Source: Mycobacteriaceae bacterium
GTDB lineage: Bacteria; Pseudomonadota; Gammaproteobacteria; Burkholderiales; Burkholderiaceae_D
Reading direction: 5' to 3'
DNA length: 52,228 nt
Assembly: GCA_903970145.1 (NCBI GenBank)
Contig: CAJCHO010000025.1
Span: forward strand, 1-52,228
How positions within the stretch are numbered: position 1 is the first letter of the stretch; every line of letters begins with the position of its first letter. A program made the translations under genes and the position numbers. Positions 8,914-16,857 of this stretch are shown piece after piece. A model generated the notes under the pieces. It saw only the letters and a list, made by a program, of their open reading frames with translations. It ran no database searches and was not told the DNA's origin.

Positions 8914-9390
8914 TCAATAGCCGCCCGGCCGCTCGGAGAGGTCCTTGAAGAAATTCAGGATCCCGTCTGAACCCATGTGGCGCGCGTCGGCAAGTTCGCC
9001 AGCCCGCGTGGCATAGACGATCTCATTTTTCGGCGTAACCACAACCACCGAGGGGATGCCCTTGGCGATCGGCTTGCCATAGATGCCGGCGGTATCGAGA
9101 TTCTTGTCGAAGTGGCCCACGTCGATCTTCACGATGACATAGCGCTTACTCAACATGTCAGCGGTGGCAGTCTCGTGGAAGGCCTTGTCGAGCGCCTTGC
9201 AGTCGCCGCACCAGTTCGCACCAAATACGATCAGTACACGTTTGTCGCTTTGCTGGGCAAGATTAAGTGCGTCGCGCAGCGTGGCGTGTACATCAGCCTG
9301 CTCGTCGTAAGGCAGCACATCGCCCAGAGCCGGGACGGCGCCTGCCACGAGACCGGCAAGGAGGACAAGAATCCAGGACAGTTTTTTCAT
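8914..9390 (-). CDS. Exported thioredoxin-fold protein with WCGDC active site
   Basis: The 158-aa product has a signal peptide (MKKLSWILVLLAGLVAGAVPALG) and a thioredoxin fold. The redox motif is WCGDC (Cys61 and Cys64) and the cis-proline is in GIPSVVVV. The Gly-Asp dipeptide between the cysteines differs from thioredoxin (GP) and DsbA (PH), and resembles thioredoxin-like proteins of the DsbD-gamma/DUF255-type group. I infer a periplasmic disulfide reductase or thiol carrier. An in-frame TTG at 9399 is possible, but the ATG at 9390 gives a cleaner signal peptide. A terminator follows directly; the ubiB gene lies 138 bases upstream. Confidence 0.85.
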   Translation of the reverse strand: MKKLSWILVLLAGLVAGAVPALGDVLPYDEQADVHATLRDALNLAQQSDKRVLIVFGANWCGDCKALDKAFHETATADMLSKRYVIVKIDVGHFDKNLDTAGIYGKPIAKGIPSVVVVTPKNEIVYATRAGELADARHMGSDGILNFFKDLSERPGGY

Positions 9391-9528
9391 GATCAGCAAG
9401 CTCGAAGAGGCAAGGCACCCATTTTAGCGACTTTCGTGCGACCTCACCGGCATCACCAGTGTCGGGTCGCATGCGGCTTTATTCAAGAGGGACGCCCAGG
9501 TTTGAACAAGCTGGGCCCGGGCAAAGGC

Positions 9529-11085
9529 CTAGGATCCCATCGCCCTGACGAGCAAGGCCCCCGAAATGGCGCACAGCGCGGCGAGCAGGATTACTCCTGC
9601 GAGCATGAGCCGGCGGGCCGCCCGCAACTCGGCGCGCAGCCCTTCCAGCGCCTGCCCTTGATCACCCTGTCCGTACTCACTCAGGGCACGATGCACAAGC
9701 CGCGGCAGCTGGGGCAGGATCTGGGCAAACTGCGGCGCCTCCTGGCGCAGTCGCTCCTTGAATCCTGGCCAGCCTACGCGCTCTTTCATCCAGCGCTCCA
9801 GGAGCGGCTGGGCGGTCGCCCAGAGGTCGAGCTCCGGGTCCAGTTCGCGTCCCAGGCCCTCGACGTTAAGCAGGGTCTTTTGCAGCAGGACCAGCTGCGG
9901 CTGCACCTCCACATTGAAGCGGCGCGAGGTCTGGAATAGCCGCAGCAGCACCTGTCCGAAGGAAATCTGGGCCAGAGGTTTGTCGAAGATCGGCTCGCAA
10001 CACACGCGGATTGCCTGCTCGAGTTCGTCCTCGCGCGTATCCGCCGGCACCCAGCCCGACTCAATGTGCAAACGCGCCACGCTCTTGTAGTCACGCCGAA
10101 AAAACGCAAGAAAGTTCTGCGCGAGGTAATTCTTGTCGGAATCGGTGAGGGTCCCGACGATGCCGAAATCGAGCGCGATATAGCGATTGAAATCCGCGCC
10201 GTCGTTGTGCTCGCGGGTGCCGACATAGATGTTTCCGGGATGCATGTCGGCATGAAAAAAGCCATGGGAAAGCACCTGGGTGAAGAAGATCTCGACACCG
10301 TCGCGCGACAGCTTCTTGAGGTCGATGCCAGCCGCACGCAGCTCGTCGATGCGTGAGATCGGGATACCGTGCATGCGCTCCATCACGATGACCGAACTGG
10401 TGCAATAGTCCCAATACATCTCGGGTACGCGCAGCAGATTCGAGCCACGGAAATTGCGCCGCAACTGGCTCGCATTGGCGGCCTCGCGCACCAGGTCGAG
10501 CTCGTCATGCAGGTATTTGTCGAATTCGGCGACGACTTCGCGCGGTCGCAGACGCTTACCGTCGGCCCACAGGGCTTCGATCAGTCCGGCGAGCGTGCGC
10601 AAGAGTGCCAGATCGCGCTCGATCGCCTGGCGCATGTTGGGGCGCAGAACCTTGACCGCGACCTCGCGGCCGTCGTGCAGCATCGCCAGGTGAACCTGGG
10701 CTATCGATGCCGAGGCAACCGGCGTGCGCTCGAATGAGGCGAATAGCTCATCGGGATGCTTGCCCAAAGAGGTCTGGATCTGGCCGATGGCAAGCTCCGA
10801 GTCGAACGGCGGAACGCGGTCCTGTAGGAGTGCCAGCTCGTCGGCGACGTCGGCGGGCAATAGATCCCGCCGGGTCGAGAGCATCTGCCCGAACTTCACG
10901 AAAATCGGCCCCAGTTCCTCGAGCGCACAGCGCAGCCGCGCGCCGCGCGGCGCCTCGAATGTACGTCCAAGGCGCATCAAGCGCGTCAGGGAATACAGGC
11001 GCAGCGAGTCCCCGGCGATCTGATCGAGACCATAACGCCAGACTATCCGCTGGATACGTATGAGCCGCAGGACTTGCATGCTCAC
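9529..11085 (-). CDS. ubiB: UbiB, ABC1/ADCK-type protein kinase-like factor of ubiquinone biosynthesis
   Basis: The product is 518 aa, close to the usual UbiB length. It shows the family-specific KxGQ motif ([16 protein letters not shown], about residue 66) and the Ala-rich loop [12 protein letters not shown]. The invariant lysine is in VAVKVLRP, the catalytic region is [11 protein letters not shown] and the metal-binding DFG is in [12 protein letters not shown]. The C-terminus carries hydrophobic helices ([20 protein letters not shown]) that anchor it to the inner membrane. UbiB is an ATPase that supports, rather than catalyses, steps of ubiquinone synthesis. The start ATG overlaps the ubiJ stop by four bases, so the two are translationally coupled in an ubiE-ubiJ-ubiB order. 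Confidence 0.96.
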   Translation of the reverse strand: MSMQVLRLIRIQRIVWRYGLDQIAGDSLRLYSLTRLMRLGRTFEAPRGARLRCALEELGPIFVKFGQMLSTRRDLLPADVADELALLQDRVPPFDSELAIGQIQTSLGKHPDELFASFERTPVASASIAQVHLAMLHDGREVAVKVLRPNMRQAIERDLALLRTLAGLIEALWADGKRLRPREVVAEFDKYLHDELDLVREAANASQLRRNFRGSNLLRVPEMYWDYCTSSVIVMERMHGIPISRIDELRAAGIDLKKLSRDGVEIFFTQVLSHGFFHADMHPGNIYVGTREHNDGADFNRYIALDFGIVGTLTDSDKNYLAQNFLAFFRRDYKSVARLHIESGWVPADTREDELEQAIRVCCEPIFDKPLAQISFGQVLLRLFQTSRRFNVEVQPQLVLLQKTLLNVEGLGRELDPELDLWATAQPLLERWMKERVGWPGFKERLRQEAPQFAQILPQLPRLVHRALSEYGQGDQGQALEGLRAELRAARRLMLAGVILLAALCAISGALLVRAMGS

Positions 11086-11702
11086 TTGCCTGCCAGTCGA
11101 TCGAGTCGCTTTTCGAGGCGGGCCATGTCGTCGCGCAGCGTCCTTAGACCGGTGGCGAGCGGCTCGATCTGGCGCGGTCGCACCAGTTGGGGATTTTCTT
11201 CGAGCAGATACTCGGCCAGACTCTGCGCCAGGCGCTGTGTCCCTTCGCGTGCCTGAGCCCCCAGTGCGCGCAGGGTATCGACGCTACGCTTGGCAGCGAT
11301 GTCCCCGACAAAGCGACTGAGATCTTCTTCCGGTTCCCAGCGCAGACCCTGGGCGAGCCTGGCAATGACCTGTGCGAACTGCGCGTCGCCTTCGAGCTTG
11401 ACTTGTTTGATCAGTCCGTCCTGCCCTTGTCCCGTCAAGAGATGTGGCAGGGCAGTGGCGGGCAAGTCGATGCGCACCGCTGGCGCGACAGCGGCGTCAG
11501 CCAGTTCAATCAGACCGCTGGAGTCGACCGCAAGGCACAACTCGAAGGGCGCCAGCACCAGGAGTGCCGCCTGTCCGGCATAGGGCAAAAGCGCGCTGCG
11601 CGCCCATTTTTCCCGTTTCAGCAGGTGGTTGATCGCACTTGGCACGATGCCCAGGGGATTGGGGAGCGCGGCTAGGGCGGTCGGCAGCGATGCGAGGGAC
11701 AT
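11082..11702 (-). CDS. ubiJ: UbiJ, SCP2-domain ubiquinone biosynthesis accessory factor
   Basis: This 206-aa protein has an N-terminal SCP2-like lipid-binding domain (about residues 20-120) and a C-terminal coiled coil ending [18 protein letters not shown], the layout of UbiJ. In E. coli, UbiJ and UbiK organise the soluble Ubi complex and bind the isoprenoid intermediates. It lies between ubiE (26-base gap) and ubiB (four-base overlap), the canonical order, which makes the assignment firm despite the low sequence conservation typical of this family. Confidence 0.9.
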   Translation of the reverse strand: MSLASLPTALAALPNPLGIVPSAINHLLKREKWARSALLPYAGQAALLVLAPFELCLAVDSSGLIELADAAVAPAVRIDLPATALPHLLTGQGQDGLIKQVKLEGDAQFAQVIARLAQGLRWEPEEDLSRFVGDIAAKRSVDTLRALGAQAREGTQRLAQSLAEYLLEENPQLVRPRQIEPLATGLRTLRDDMARLEKRLDRLAGK

Positions 11703-11728
11703 GGAATGGGTGATCCGGGAGCGAGCGC

Positions 11729-12469
11729 TTAGAACTTGGTCGCCTGATGCAGGGCGACCACCCCGGCAGCGAGATTGAAGATCTCGACCCGCTCGAATCC
11801 GGCTTCCTGCATCATGGTCTTCAATGTCTCCTGGTCCGGATGCATGCGGATCGACTCGGCGAGATAGCGATAGCTCTTTTCGTCATCGGCAATCAGCTTG
11901 CCCAGTCGTGGCAGGAGACCGAAGGAATAGGCGTCGTAGAGTGGCTTGAGGGGTTGCCACACGCGCGAGAACTCGAGCACGAGCACCTTGCCGCCGGGGC
12001 GCACGACACGACGCATATCGGCCAGGGCGCGCTCCTTATGCGTCATGTTGCGTAAACCGAAGGCCACTGTGACGACGTCAAAGCTGTCGTCGGCAAAGGG
12101 CAGTTGCTCGGCGTCGCATTGCGCGAGCGGCACTATCAAGCCGGCATCGAGCAAGCGGTCGCGACCGACCGCGAGCATCGAGGCGTTGATATCGGTCAGC
12201 CATACCTGGCCGCCTGGTCCCGCCTGGCGGGCGAAGGCACGTGCCAGATCACCGCTGCCACCGGCGATGTCCAGAACCCGGTAGCCCGGCCGCACGCCGG
12301 CACGCGCTATGGTGAACGCTTTCCAGAGCCGATGCAGGCCGAGCGACATCACGTCATTCATGATGTCGTACTTGCGCGCTACCGAATCAAAGACCTCGGC
12401 CACGCGTTGTGCCTTGTCGTGCTCGGCAACATCCTGAAAGCCGAAATGAGTTTGTTTGTCGCCTGTCAT
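11729..12469 (-). CDS. ubiE: UbiE, demethylmenaquinone/2-methoxy-6-polyprenyl-1,4-benzoquinol methyltransferase
   Basis: The 246-aa class I methyltransferase has motif [17 protein letters not shown]. The characteristic UbiE N-terminus includes [20 protein letters not shown], and the downstream signatures are [13 protein letters not shown] and KVLVLEFS. It transfers the C-methyl group from SAM in ubiquinone (and, where present, menaquinone) synthesis. It is the first ubi gene of the minus-strand run and lies 62 bases after the DUF971 gene. Confidence 0.96.
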   Translation of the reverse strand: MTGDKQTHFGFQDVAEHDKAQRVAEVFDSVARKYDIMNDVMSLGLHRLWKAFTIARAGVRPGYRVLDIAGGSGDLARAFARQAGPGGQVWLTDINASMLAVGRDRLLDAGLIVPLAQCDAEQLPFADDSFDVVTVAFGLRNMTHKERALADMRRVVRPGGKVLVLEFSRVWQPLKPLYDAYSFGLLPRLGKLIADDEKSYRYLAESIRMHPDQETLKTMMQEAGFERVEIFNLAAGVVALHQATKF

Positions 12470-12531
12470 GGGATGCCAGCGCAGAGCGCGAGGCCTCTAG
12501 TTTAACTTGCCAGAATTGAGCGCCCGGCCGC

Positions 12532-12963
12532 TTACTTGCGGCGCAGCTCCGTCACACCGGAGGCGTCATCAGGCGCCTTTGCACCTTCGGGTTCGCGGCT
12601 GGCCCCGGCCTTGGCAAGGCGCTCCAGATACTGCTGCCACAGACGCTCCTGGTTGCGTCCGAGTCCCTGTAGATAGTCCCAGGAGTAAAGGCCGGTGTCG
12701 TGCCCGTCCGAGAACACCAGTTTCAAGGCGTAGTTGCCAACCGGGCTCGGCGGCTCTTTCAGATCGATCTGGGCTTTGCCGGTTTGCAGGATCTCCTGAC
12801 CGGGGCCGTGGCCGCGCACTTCCGCCGAGGGTGAGTACACGCGCAAGAACTCAAAGGGCAGGATATAGCGGGCGCCGTCGGCAAAGGCGATTTCAAGGCG
12901 CCGCGACTTCTGGTGGACGACAATCTCGGTTGGCACCGGAAGTTTTGCGCTGGCTTCAGTCAT
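12532..12963 (-). CDS. DUF971 (gamma-butyrobetaine hydroxylase-like N-terminal domain) protein
   Basis: The 143-aa product is essentially one DUF971 domain: VHQKSRRLEIAFADG, then LPFEFLRVYSPSAEVRGHG, ALKLVFSDGHDTGLYSWDYL, followed by a short charged tail. The domain occurs at the N-terminus of eukaryotic carnitine-synthesis dioxygenases and as stand-alone bacterial proteins. Links to iron-sulfur proteins have been proposed, but the function is not settled. The ATG at 12963 is preferred because AGGA lies about nine bases upstream; an in-frame ATG at 13005 would add 14 residues. Position directly before ubiE suggests cotranscription. It is divergent from phoB across a 142-bp regulatory gap. Confidence 0.85.
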   Translation of the reverse strand: MTEASAKLPVPTEIVVHQKSRRLEIAFADGARYILPFEFLRVYSPSAEVRGHGPGQEILQTGKAQIDLKEPPSPVGNYALKLVFSDGHDTGLYSWDYLQGLGRNQERLWQQYLERLAKAGASREPEGAKAPDDASGVTELRRK

Positions 12964-13041
12964 GAGTGCGGATCCTGTCATGGAAGTAGCGTAAAACCGT
13001 CGCAAATGGCAGAAAATCGGGTATTTTGAATGCTGAAGTAT

Positions 13042-13070
13042 TTGTCACGGTGGTGTCATAGATCTGTCTT
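13042..13070 (+). promoter_or_regulatory. Pho box (PhoB operator), three tandem repeats
   Basis: Three heptamers, TTGTCAC (13042), GTGTCAT (13053) and CTGTCTT (13064), sit at exact 11-bp spacing with AT-containing spacers. The last two form an 18-mer close to the E. coli Pho box consensus CTGTCATAAATCTGTCAY. A possible -10 (GATAGA, 13085-13090) and an AGGA ribosome site follow before the phoB ATG. This arrangement indicates autoregulation of phoB by phosphorylated PhoB under phosphate limitation. The same gap serves the divergent DUF971/ubi genes. Confidence 0.85.
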
Positions 13071-13105
13071 ATTGTGCCACTGTTGATAGACTCAGGAATC
13101 GTGCC

Positions 13106-13867
13106 ATGCCGAGCACCATATTAGTAATCGAGGACGAACCCGCGATCCAGGAACTGGTCGCAGTCAACCTCACTTTTGCCGGGCACAAGGCACTGCGCGC
13201 GGCCACCGTGGAGCAGGCAAGCACCCTGATCCGGGCGGAGCTACCCGACCTCATCTTGCTCGACTGGATGCTGCCCGGCAGTTCGGGAGTCCAGTTTGCG
13301 CGCAAATTGCGCACCGATGAACGTACCCGCGACATCCCCATCATCATGCTCACGGCGCGCTCGAACGAGTCCGACAAGGTCGAGGGTCTCGAAGCGGGCG
13401 CTGACGACTATATCACCAAGCCTTTTTCGCCCAAGGAACTGATCGCGCGCATCAAGGCGGTATTGCGCCGGCGCGCTCCGCAGTTGACCGATGACATGGT
13501 CGAAATGGGCGGCCTGCGCCTGGATCCGGCGACGCATCGCCTGACGGGACGGCGTCGCGACGGCGACGCCCAGACACTCGAGATCGGCCCGACCGAATTC
13601 CGCCTGCTGCATTTTTTCATGACCCATCCCGAGCGCGTCTACTCGCGCGCACAACTGCTCGATCAGGTATGGGGCGACCATGTGTTCCTTGAGGAACGGA
13701 CGGTCGATGTACATATCCGGCGCCTGCGCCACGCCCTCAGTCCCACCGGCCACGACTACCTCGTCGAGACGGTGCGCGGCAGTGGCTACCGCTTTAGCAC
13801 GGCGGCGGTGCGCACCGAAGGTGGCAGCGCTGCAAGCGACGTCGAGCTTGCAGCGGACCTGCGCTAG
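13106..13867 (+). CDS. phoB: PhoB, phosphate regulon response regulator
   Basis: This 253-aa OmpR/PhoB-family regulator has a receiver domain with Glu9/Asp10 and the phosphoacceptor Asp53 in [10 protein letters not shown]. The conserved LTAR and TKPF (Lys near 105) segments follow. The winged-helix DNA-binding domain ends in [27 protein letters not shown] (about 205-232). A roughly 20-residue tail beyond the domain makes it longer than E. coli PhoB (229 aa). A Pho box upstream supports the identity and autoregulation. The cognate phoR normally follows within a few bases; here it is 6.4 kb away beyond three opposite-strand genes. The stop is 10 bases from the stop of the convergent tpsB-like gene. 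Confidence 0.93.
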   Translation: MPSTILVIEDEPAIQELVAVNLTFAGHKALRAATVEQASTLIRAELPDLILLDWMLPGSSGVQFARKLRTDERTRDIPIIMLTARSNESDKVEGLEAGADDYITKPFSPKELIARIKAVLRRRAPQLTDDMVEMGGLRLDPATHRLTGRRRDGDAQTLEIGPTEFRLLHFFMTHPERVYSRAQLLDQVWGDHVFLEERTVDVHIRRLRHALSPTGHDYLVETVRGSGYRFSTAAVRTEGGSAASDVELAADLR

Positions 13868-13876
13868 AGAGCGCGC

Positions 13877-15481
13877 TTAGAAGGTGTAGGTCACATTGGC
13901 GTGCACGCGCGAGCTGCCCGCCGGAACTTCCGGATAGCGTGAACCGCGCGTGATGACGCCATAGTCGAGCGACATGTTGACCGCGTTGGTCCAGGTGTAG
14001 CGCATCCCCAGCCCCAGGCTCTCCAGTACCTCGTGGGCGGTTTCGCCCGGAATCACGTGGTAGCGCTCGACAAAGCCGTTGTCGGAAAAGCCCAGAAAGC
14101 GCGTTCCCGGATAGACCTCCGGGGTGTAGATCTCGAAGGATATGGCACCACCGGTGTCACCGGTCACAGCGCGCTCCTCGGCACCGCGGATCGACCCTTC
14201 ACCACCGAGACCAAACTGCTCTCCCGCGATCAGTGCGTCGTTGGTGTACTGGGCGCGCGCCCGGGTCGAGAAGGTCCAGCCCTGCCCAAGCGGCTGGCTG
14301 TAAGACCCGAACACCCGCAGCGCATTCCAGTCCGGAGTGGCACCCGCGCGATTGGCGGTGTAGGCCGCCTGGTCGTCGTCGGCGCCACCGGAGATATTGT
14401 GGTCTACTTCCACATTCAGGTTCATCGTGGCCCAGCCCGGTGCATAGCTTGCCACATAGGTCAGGCTCACCGGTCGACTGCGGACGTCGCCACCAGTCTC
14501 CCCAAAGCCCGCCAGGACCGGCGAGGAAAATAGCTTGTCATCGATGCCAACGGCCACCGAGGAGCGATAGGCGCCCACCGGATAGAGAAACTCGGTGTAG
14601 CTCAGGCCGGTGGTATGTCCGGCACCGGTAATAACCTCACCGCTGCCAAGCGCTCCGGTGCTGACCGACGAATAGGAATAGCTTGCCGAGAATGCGCCGT
14701 CCCAGGCGTAGATCGGGGCCTTGTAATACAGGCCGTACTGCTTGACCTGATTGGGATCGTTCGGCGAAGTCGTGTAAGCGATGCTACCGACCTGATCAAG
14801 ACCAAACAGATTGGCGTCCTCAATATAGCCAACTACGCGTGAGCGGCCACCCTGGTCGTCGTTGCCGGTGGTGTTATAGCCGACCGTGAACGACAGGGGA
14901 TCGCGGTCATTGGTCTGCAAGGTAGCGTCCATCGACGCTTCGTTGTCGCTCGCACGCAGCGCAACCGAGGTGTGCTTGGCCGGGTTGTCGTCAGCCAGTT
15001 CAAGCTCGCGCGCGACTTCGCGGATGTCGGGACTCTCGCCAGGTACGAGCGCCGGGACACTGGCACGGATATTTGCCTCGGAGAAATAGCGCTGGCCCTG
15101 CACCTCGACGGTTTTTAGCTTGATACGCTGGACATCGATGCGAATCACGCTCTTGGTGTCCTGCGGGGGCAGGGTCACGTGATAGAAGCTATACCCGGAG
15201 GCGCGCAAGGCGTCAGCCAATGCGGCACGCGCAGCCTCGAGGCGATCGATGCCGTGCTGCGCGCCGAGGTAGGGCTGCAGGACAGCCTGGGCGCGCTCCT
15301 CGCCAAGTGGATTGTCACCCGTGATCTGGAACTGGGTGACCTCGAAGTTCACCTCGGGTGGTGACTGCTGACTAAGCGCTGGCGCGCTGGCAAAGCATGC
15401 TGCTATGGCCAGAGCCAGTGTGCTGCCGCCAACGCGAAGACCGCGAGTACCTGTGCTGTTCTTTTTTGTGCAAATTCGCAT
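13877..15481 (-). CDS. TpsB transporter, ShlB/FhaC/HecB family
   Basis: The 534-aa outer-membrane protein is the secretion partner of the TpsA protein encoded two genes upstream. After a signal sequence (about 1-38) come POTRA modules (first about 45-120, including FEVTQFQITGDNPLG; second starting at LKTVEVQGQRYFSE). A 16-strand-type beta barrel follows with the conserved loop-6 motif GEGSIRGAEERAVTGDTGG, and the chain ends in Phe (VTYTF), the BAM recognition signal. The ATG at 15481 is chosen over the in-frame TTG at 15502 because GAGG lies six bases upstream and the FecR stop ends at 15490. It inserts in the outer membrane and exports unfolded TpsA. It is last in the tpsA-fecR-tpsB operon. 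Confidence 0.92.
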   Translation of the reverse strand: MRICTKKNSTGTRGLRVGGSTLALAIAACFASAPALSQQSPPEVNFEVTQFQITGDNPLGEERAQAVLQPYLGAQHGIDRLEAARAALADALRASGYSFYHVTLPPQDTKSVIRIDVQRIKLKTVEVQGQRYFSEANIRASVPALVPGESPDIREVARELELADDNPAKHTSVALRASDNEASMDATLQTNDRDPLSFTVGYNTTGNDDQGGRSRVVGYIEDANLFGLDQVGSIAYTTSPNDPNQVKQYGLYYKAPIYAWDGAFSASYSYSSVSTGALGSGEVITGAGHTTGLSYTEFLYPVGAYRSSVAVGIDDKLFSSPVLAGFGETGGDVRSRPVSLTYVASYAPGWATMNLNVEVDHNISGGADDDQAAYTANRAGATPDWNALRVFGSYSQPLGQGWTFSTRARAQYTNDALIAGEQFGLGGEGSIRGAEERAVTGDTGGAISFEIYTPEVYPGTRFLGFSDNGFVERYHVIPGETAHEVLESLGLGMRYTWTNAVNMSLDYGVITRGSRYPEVPAGSSRVHANVTYTF

Positions 15482-15489
15482 CGCAAACC

Positions 15490-16857
15490 TCAGTGGCTGC
15501 AAACGGCGTCAATACCGCTCGGCTTGATTTCGGAGATCAGGTCGATACGCAGGGGCTTGAGCGGATCTGGAGTCTCGTCGTTAAAGAACGGCGGAACGAA
15601 TGCCGGGAAGACACAGAGCGAGCCCGCAGCGTCGCAGAACACAATTTCGCGGCTGCCTGAATCAACCGCGCCGTTCTCCCCACCCGGATACGGCACCACG
15701 TGCACGGGCCCGGTGATCACCTGGACCCACAAGCCATCGCTATGGTCTTCAACAGACTGGCGCGCCCACATCTTCGCCCAGTCTATGACGACTGTGTCGG
15801 GGCGCGGGCCTTGCGCATGGGTATATACCGGAATGGTGTGCAAGTGGCCGTTTGACTCAATCGCCACAGTGACGCCGAGCGCCATTTCCAGTTCGGCGCC
15901 GGTGGCGTTTTCCTTCACGACCAAGGTGCCTTCCCAGGTCGACGCCTGGAAGCCGCCGTCGCCCTCGAATGCATCGCCGCCGGTTCCGCGAATGCCGATG
16001 GTGGCGCTCGCCGTGCGGATCGAGACGTGGTCGTGATTAGCGCTACCCACGATACCGGTGATCGCCCGCAGCCCGCCCTTGATCAGGTTGAGTAAAAAGC
16101 GCCCCTCCTCGGGTTTGGTGTCGTCGAACACGAAATCCTCGACCTTCAACTGCGTCGCCGGCTGCACCGTCACGCGGCTCTGGTCGCGAAAACCAAGCAC
16201 GGCGTAGGAAGCGGGACCGGTGACGACCGTATCTCCGGCGTAGACCGAGGCACCCAGCCCGATCAGATGCTCCTTGCCATCAACCGAACGCACCGTCACT
16301 CGTCCTTCGATGCGCGCCACGCGTGCGCTCGCCAGGGGCACATTGGGGGCGCGCGGCTTGGCCGCAGTGCCGTGCGTCATTTCGGTAAAGCAGCTGTCGT
16401 CCTTGCACAGCCGCGTATCCATTTCAGTGCCGCGGATCCCGATCGTCGCCGACGGCGTGTTGATGCGTGCCGCATCGAGGTTACGCTTGGGGATCAGACC
16501 CGTGACCGTGCGCAGTCCACCGCGCAACAGACTAAGCACCATCGAACCCACGCTTGCGTCAGGCGAGGTCTGCGGCTTGAAGTCGAAGTGGGTGATAGCG
16601 AGCTGCGTGGACGGTCGCAACGTCATGGCAGTGCCGTCGGCCAGGCGCACGATAGCGAAGCTCTTGGGCGCCGTGGTAATGACGTCGCCCTGGTTGACCA
16701 CCACTCCCCGGCCCAGAATACGCGTCGCGCCGCCCTGCTGCTGCACGGTGCCCACGCCCTCGACGTAACTAACCTCGCCGACTCCCTGTGCGCGCGCGCT
16801 ATTGAATGCGACCCCGGATAACACCACCAGCAAACAGACTGCCTTGCGCATAGACAT
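15490..16857 (-). CDS. Exported protein with two FecR domains
   Basis: The 455-aa product has a signal peptide (MRKAVCLLVVLSGVAFNSARA, after MS) and two FecR domains. The first is at about residues 30-147 and the second at about 181-295. The duplication is clear from the paired signatures LLRGGLRTVTGLI...ATIGIRGT and LIKGGLRAITGIV...ATIGIRGT. The rest (about 300-455) is not recognisable and contains several cysteines. Unlike FecR itself, it has no membrane helix for anti-sigma signalling and no sigma factor is nearby, so it is a secreted or periplasmic FecR-domain protein of the COG4254 kind. Its ATG overlaps the tpsA stop (ATGA) with a GGGGGCGG site upstream, and it is followed closely by tpsB, implying a shared role in exoprotein export or surface display. 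Confidence 0.85.
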   Translation of the reverse strand: MSMRKAVCLLVVLSGVAFNSARAQGVGEVSYVEGVGTVQQQGGATRILGRGVVVNQGDVITTAPKSFAIVRLADGTAMTLRPSTQLAITHFDFKPQTSPDASVGSMVLSLLRGGLRTVTGLIPKRNLDAARINTPSATIGIRGTEMDTRLCKDDSCFTEMTHGTAAKPRAPNVPLASARVARIEGRVTVRSVDGKEHLIGLGASVYAGDTVVTGPASYAVLGFRDQSRVTVQPATQLKVEDFVFDDTKPEEGRFLLNLIKGGLRAITGIVGSANHDHVSIRTASATIGIRGTGGDAFEGDGGFQASTWEGTLVVKENATGAELEMALGVTVAIESNGHLHTIPVYTHAQGPRPDTVVIDWAKMWARQSVEDHSDGLWVQVITGPVHVVPYPGGENGAVDSGSREIVFCDAAGSLCVFPAFVPPFFNDETPDPLKPLRIDLISEIKPSGIDAVCSH

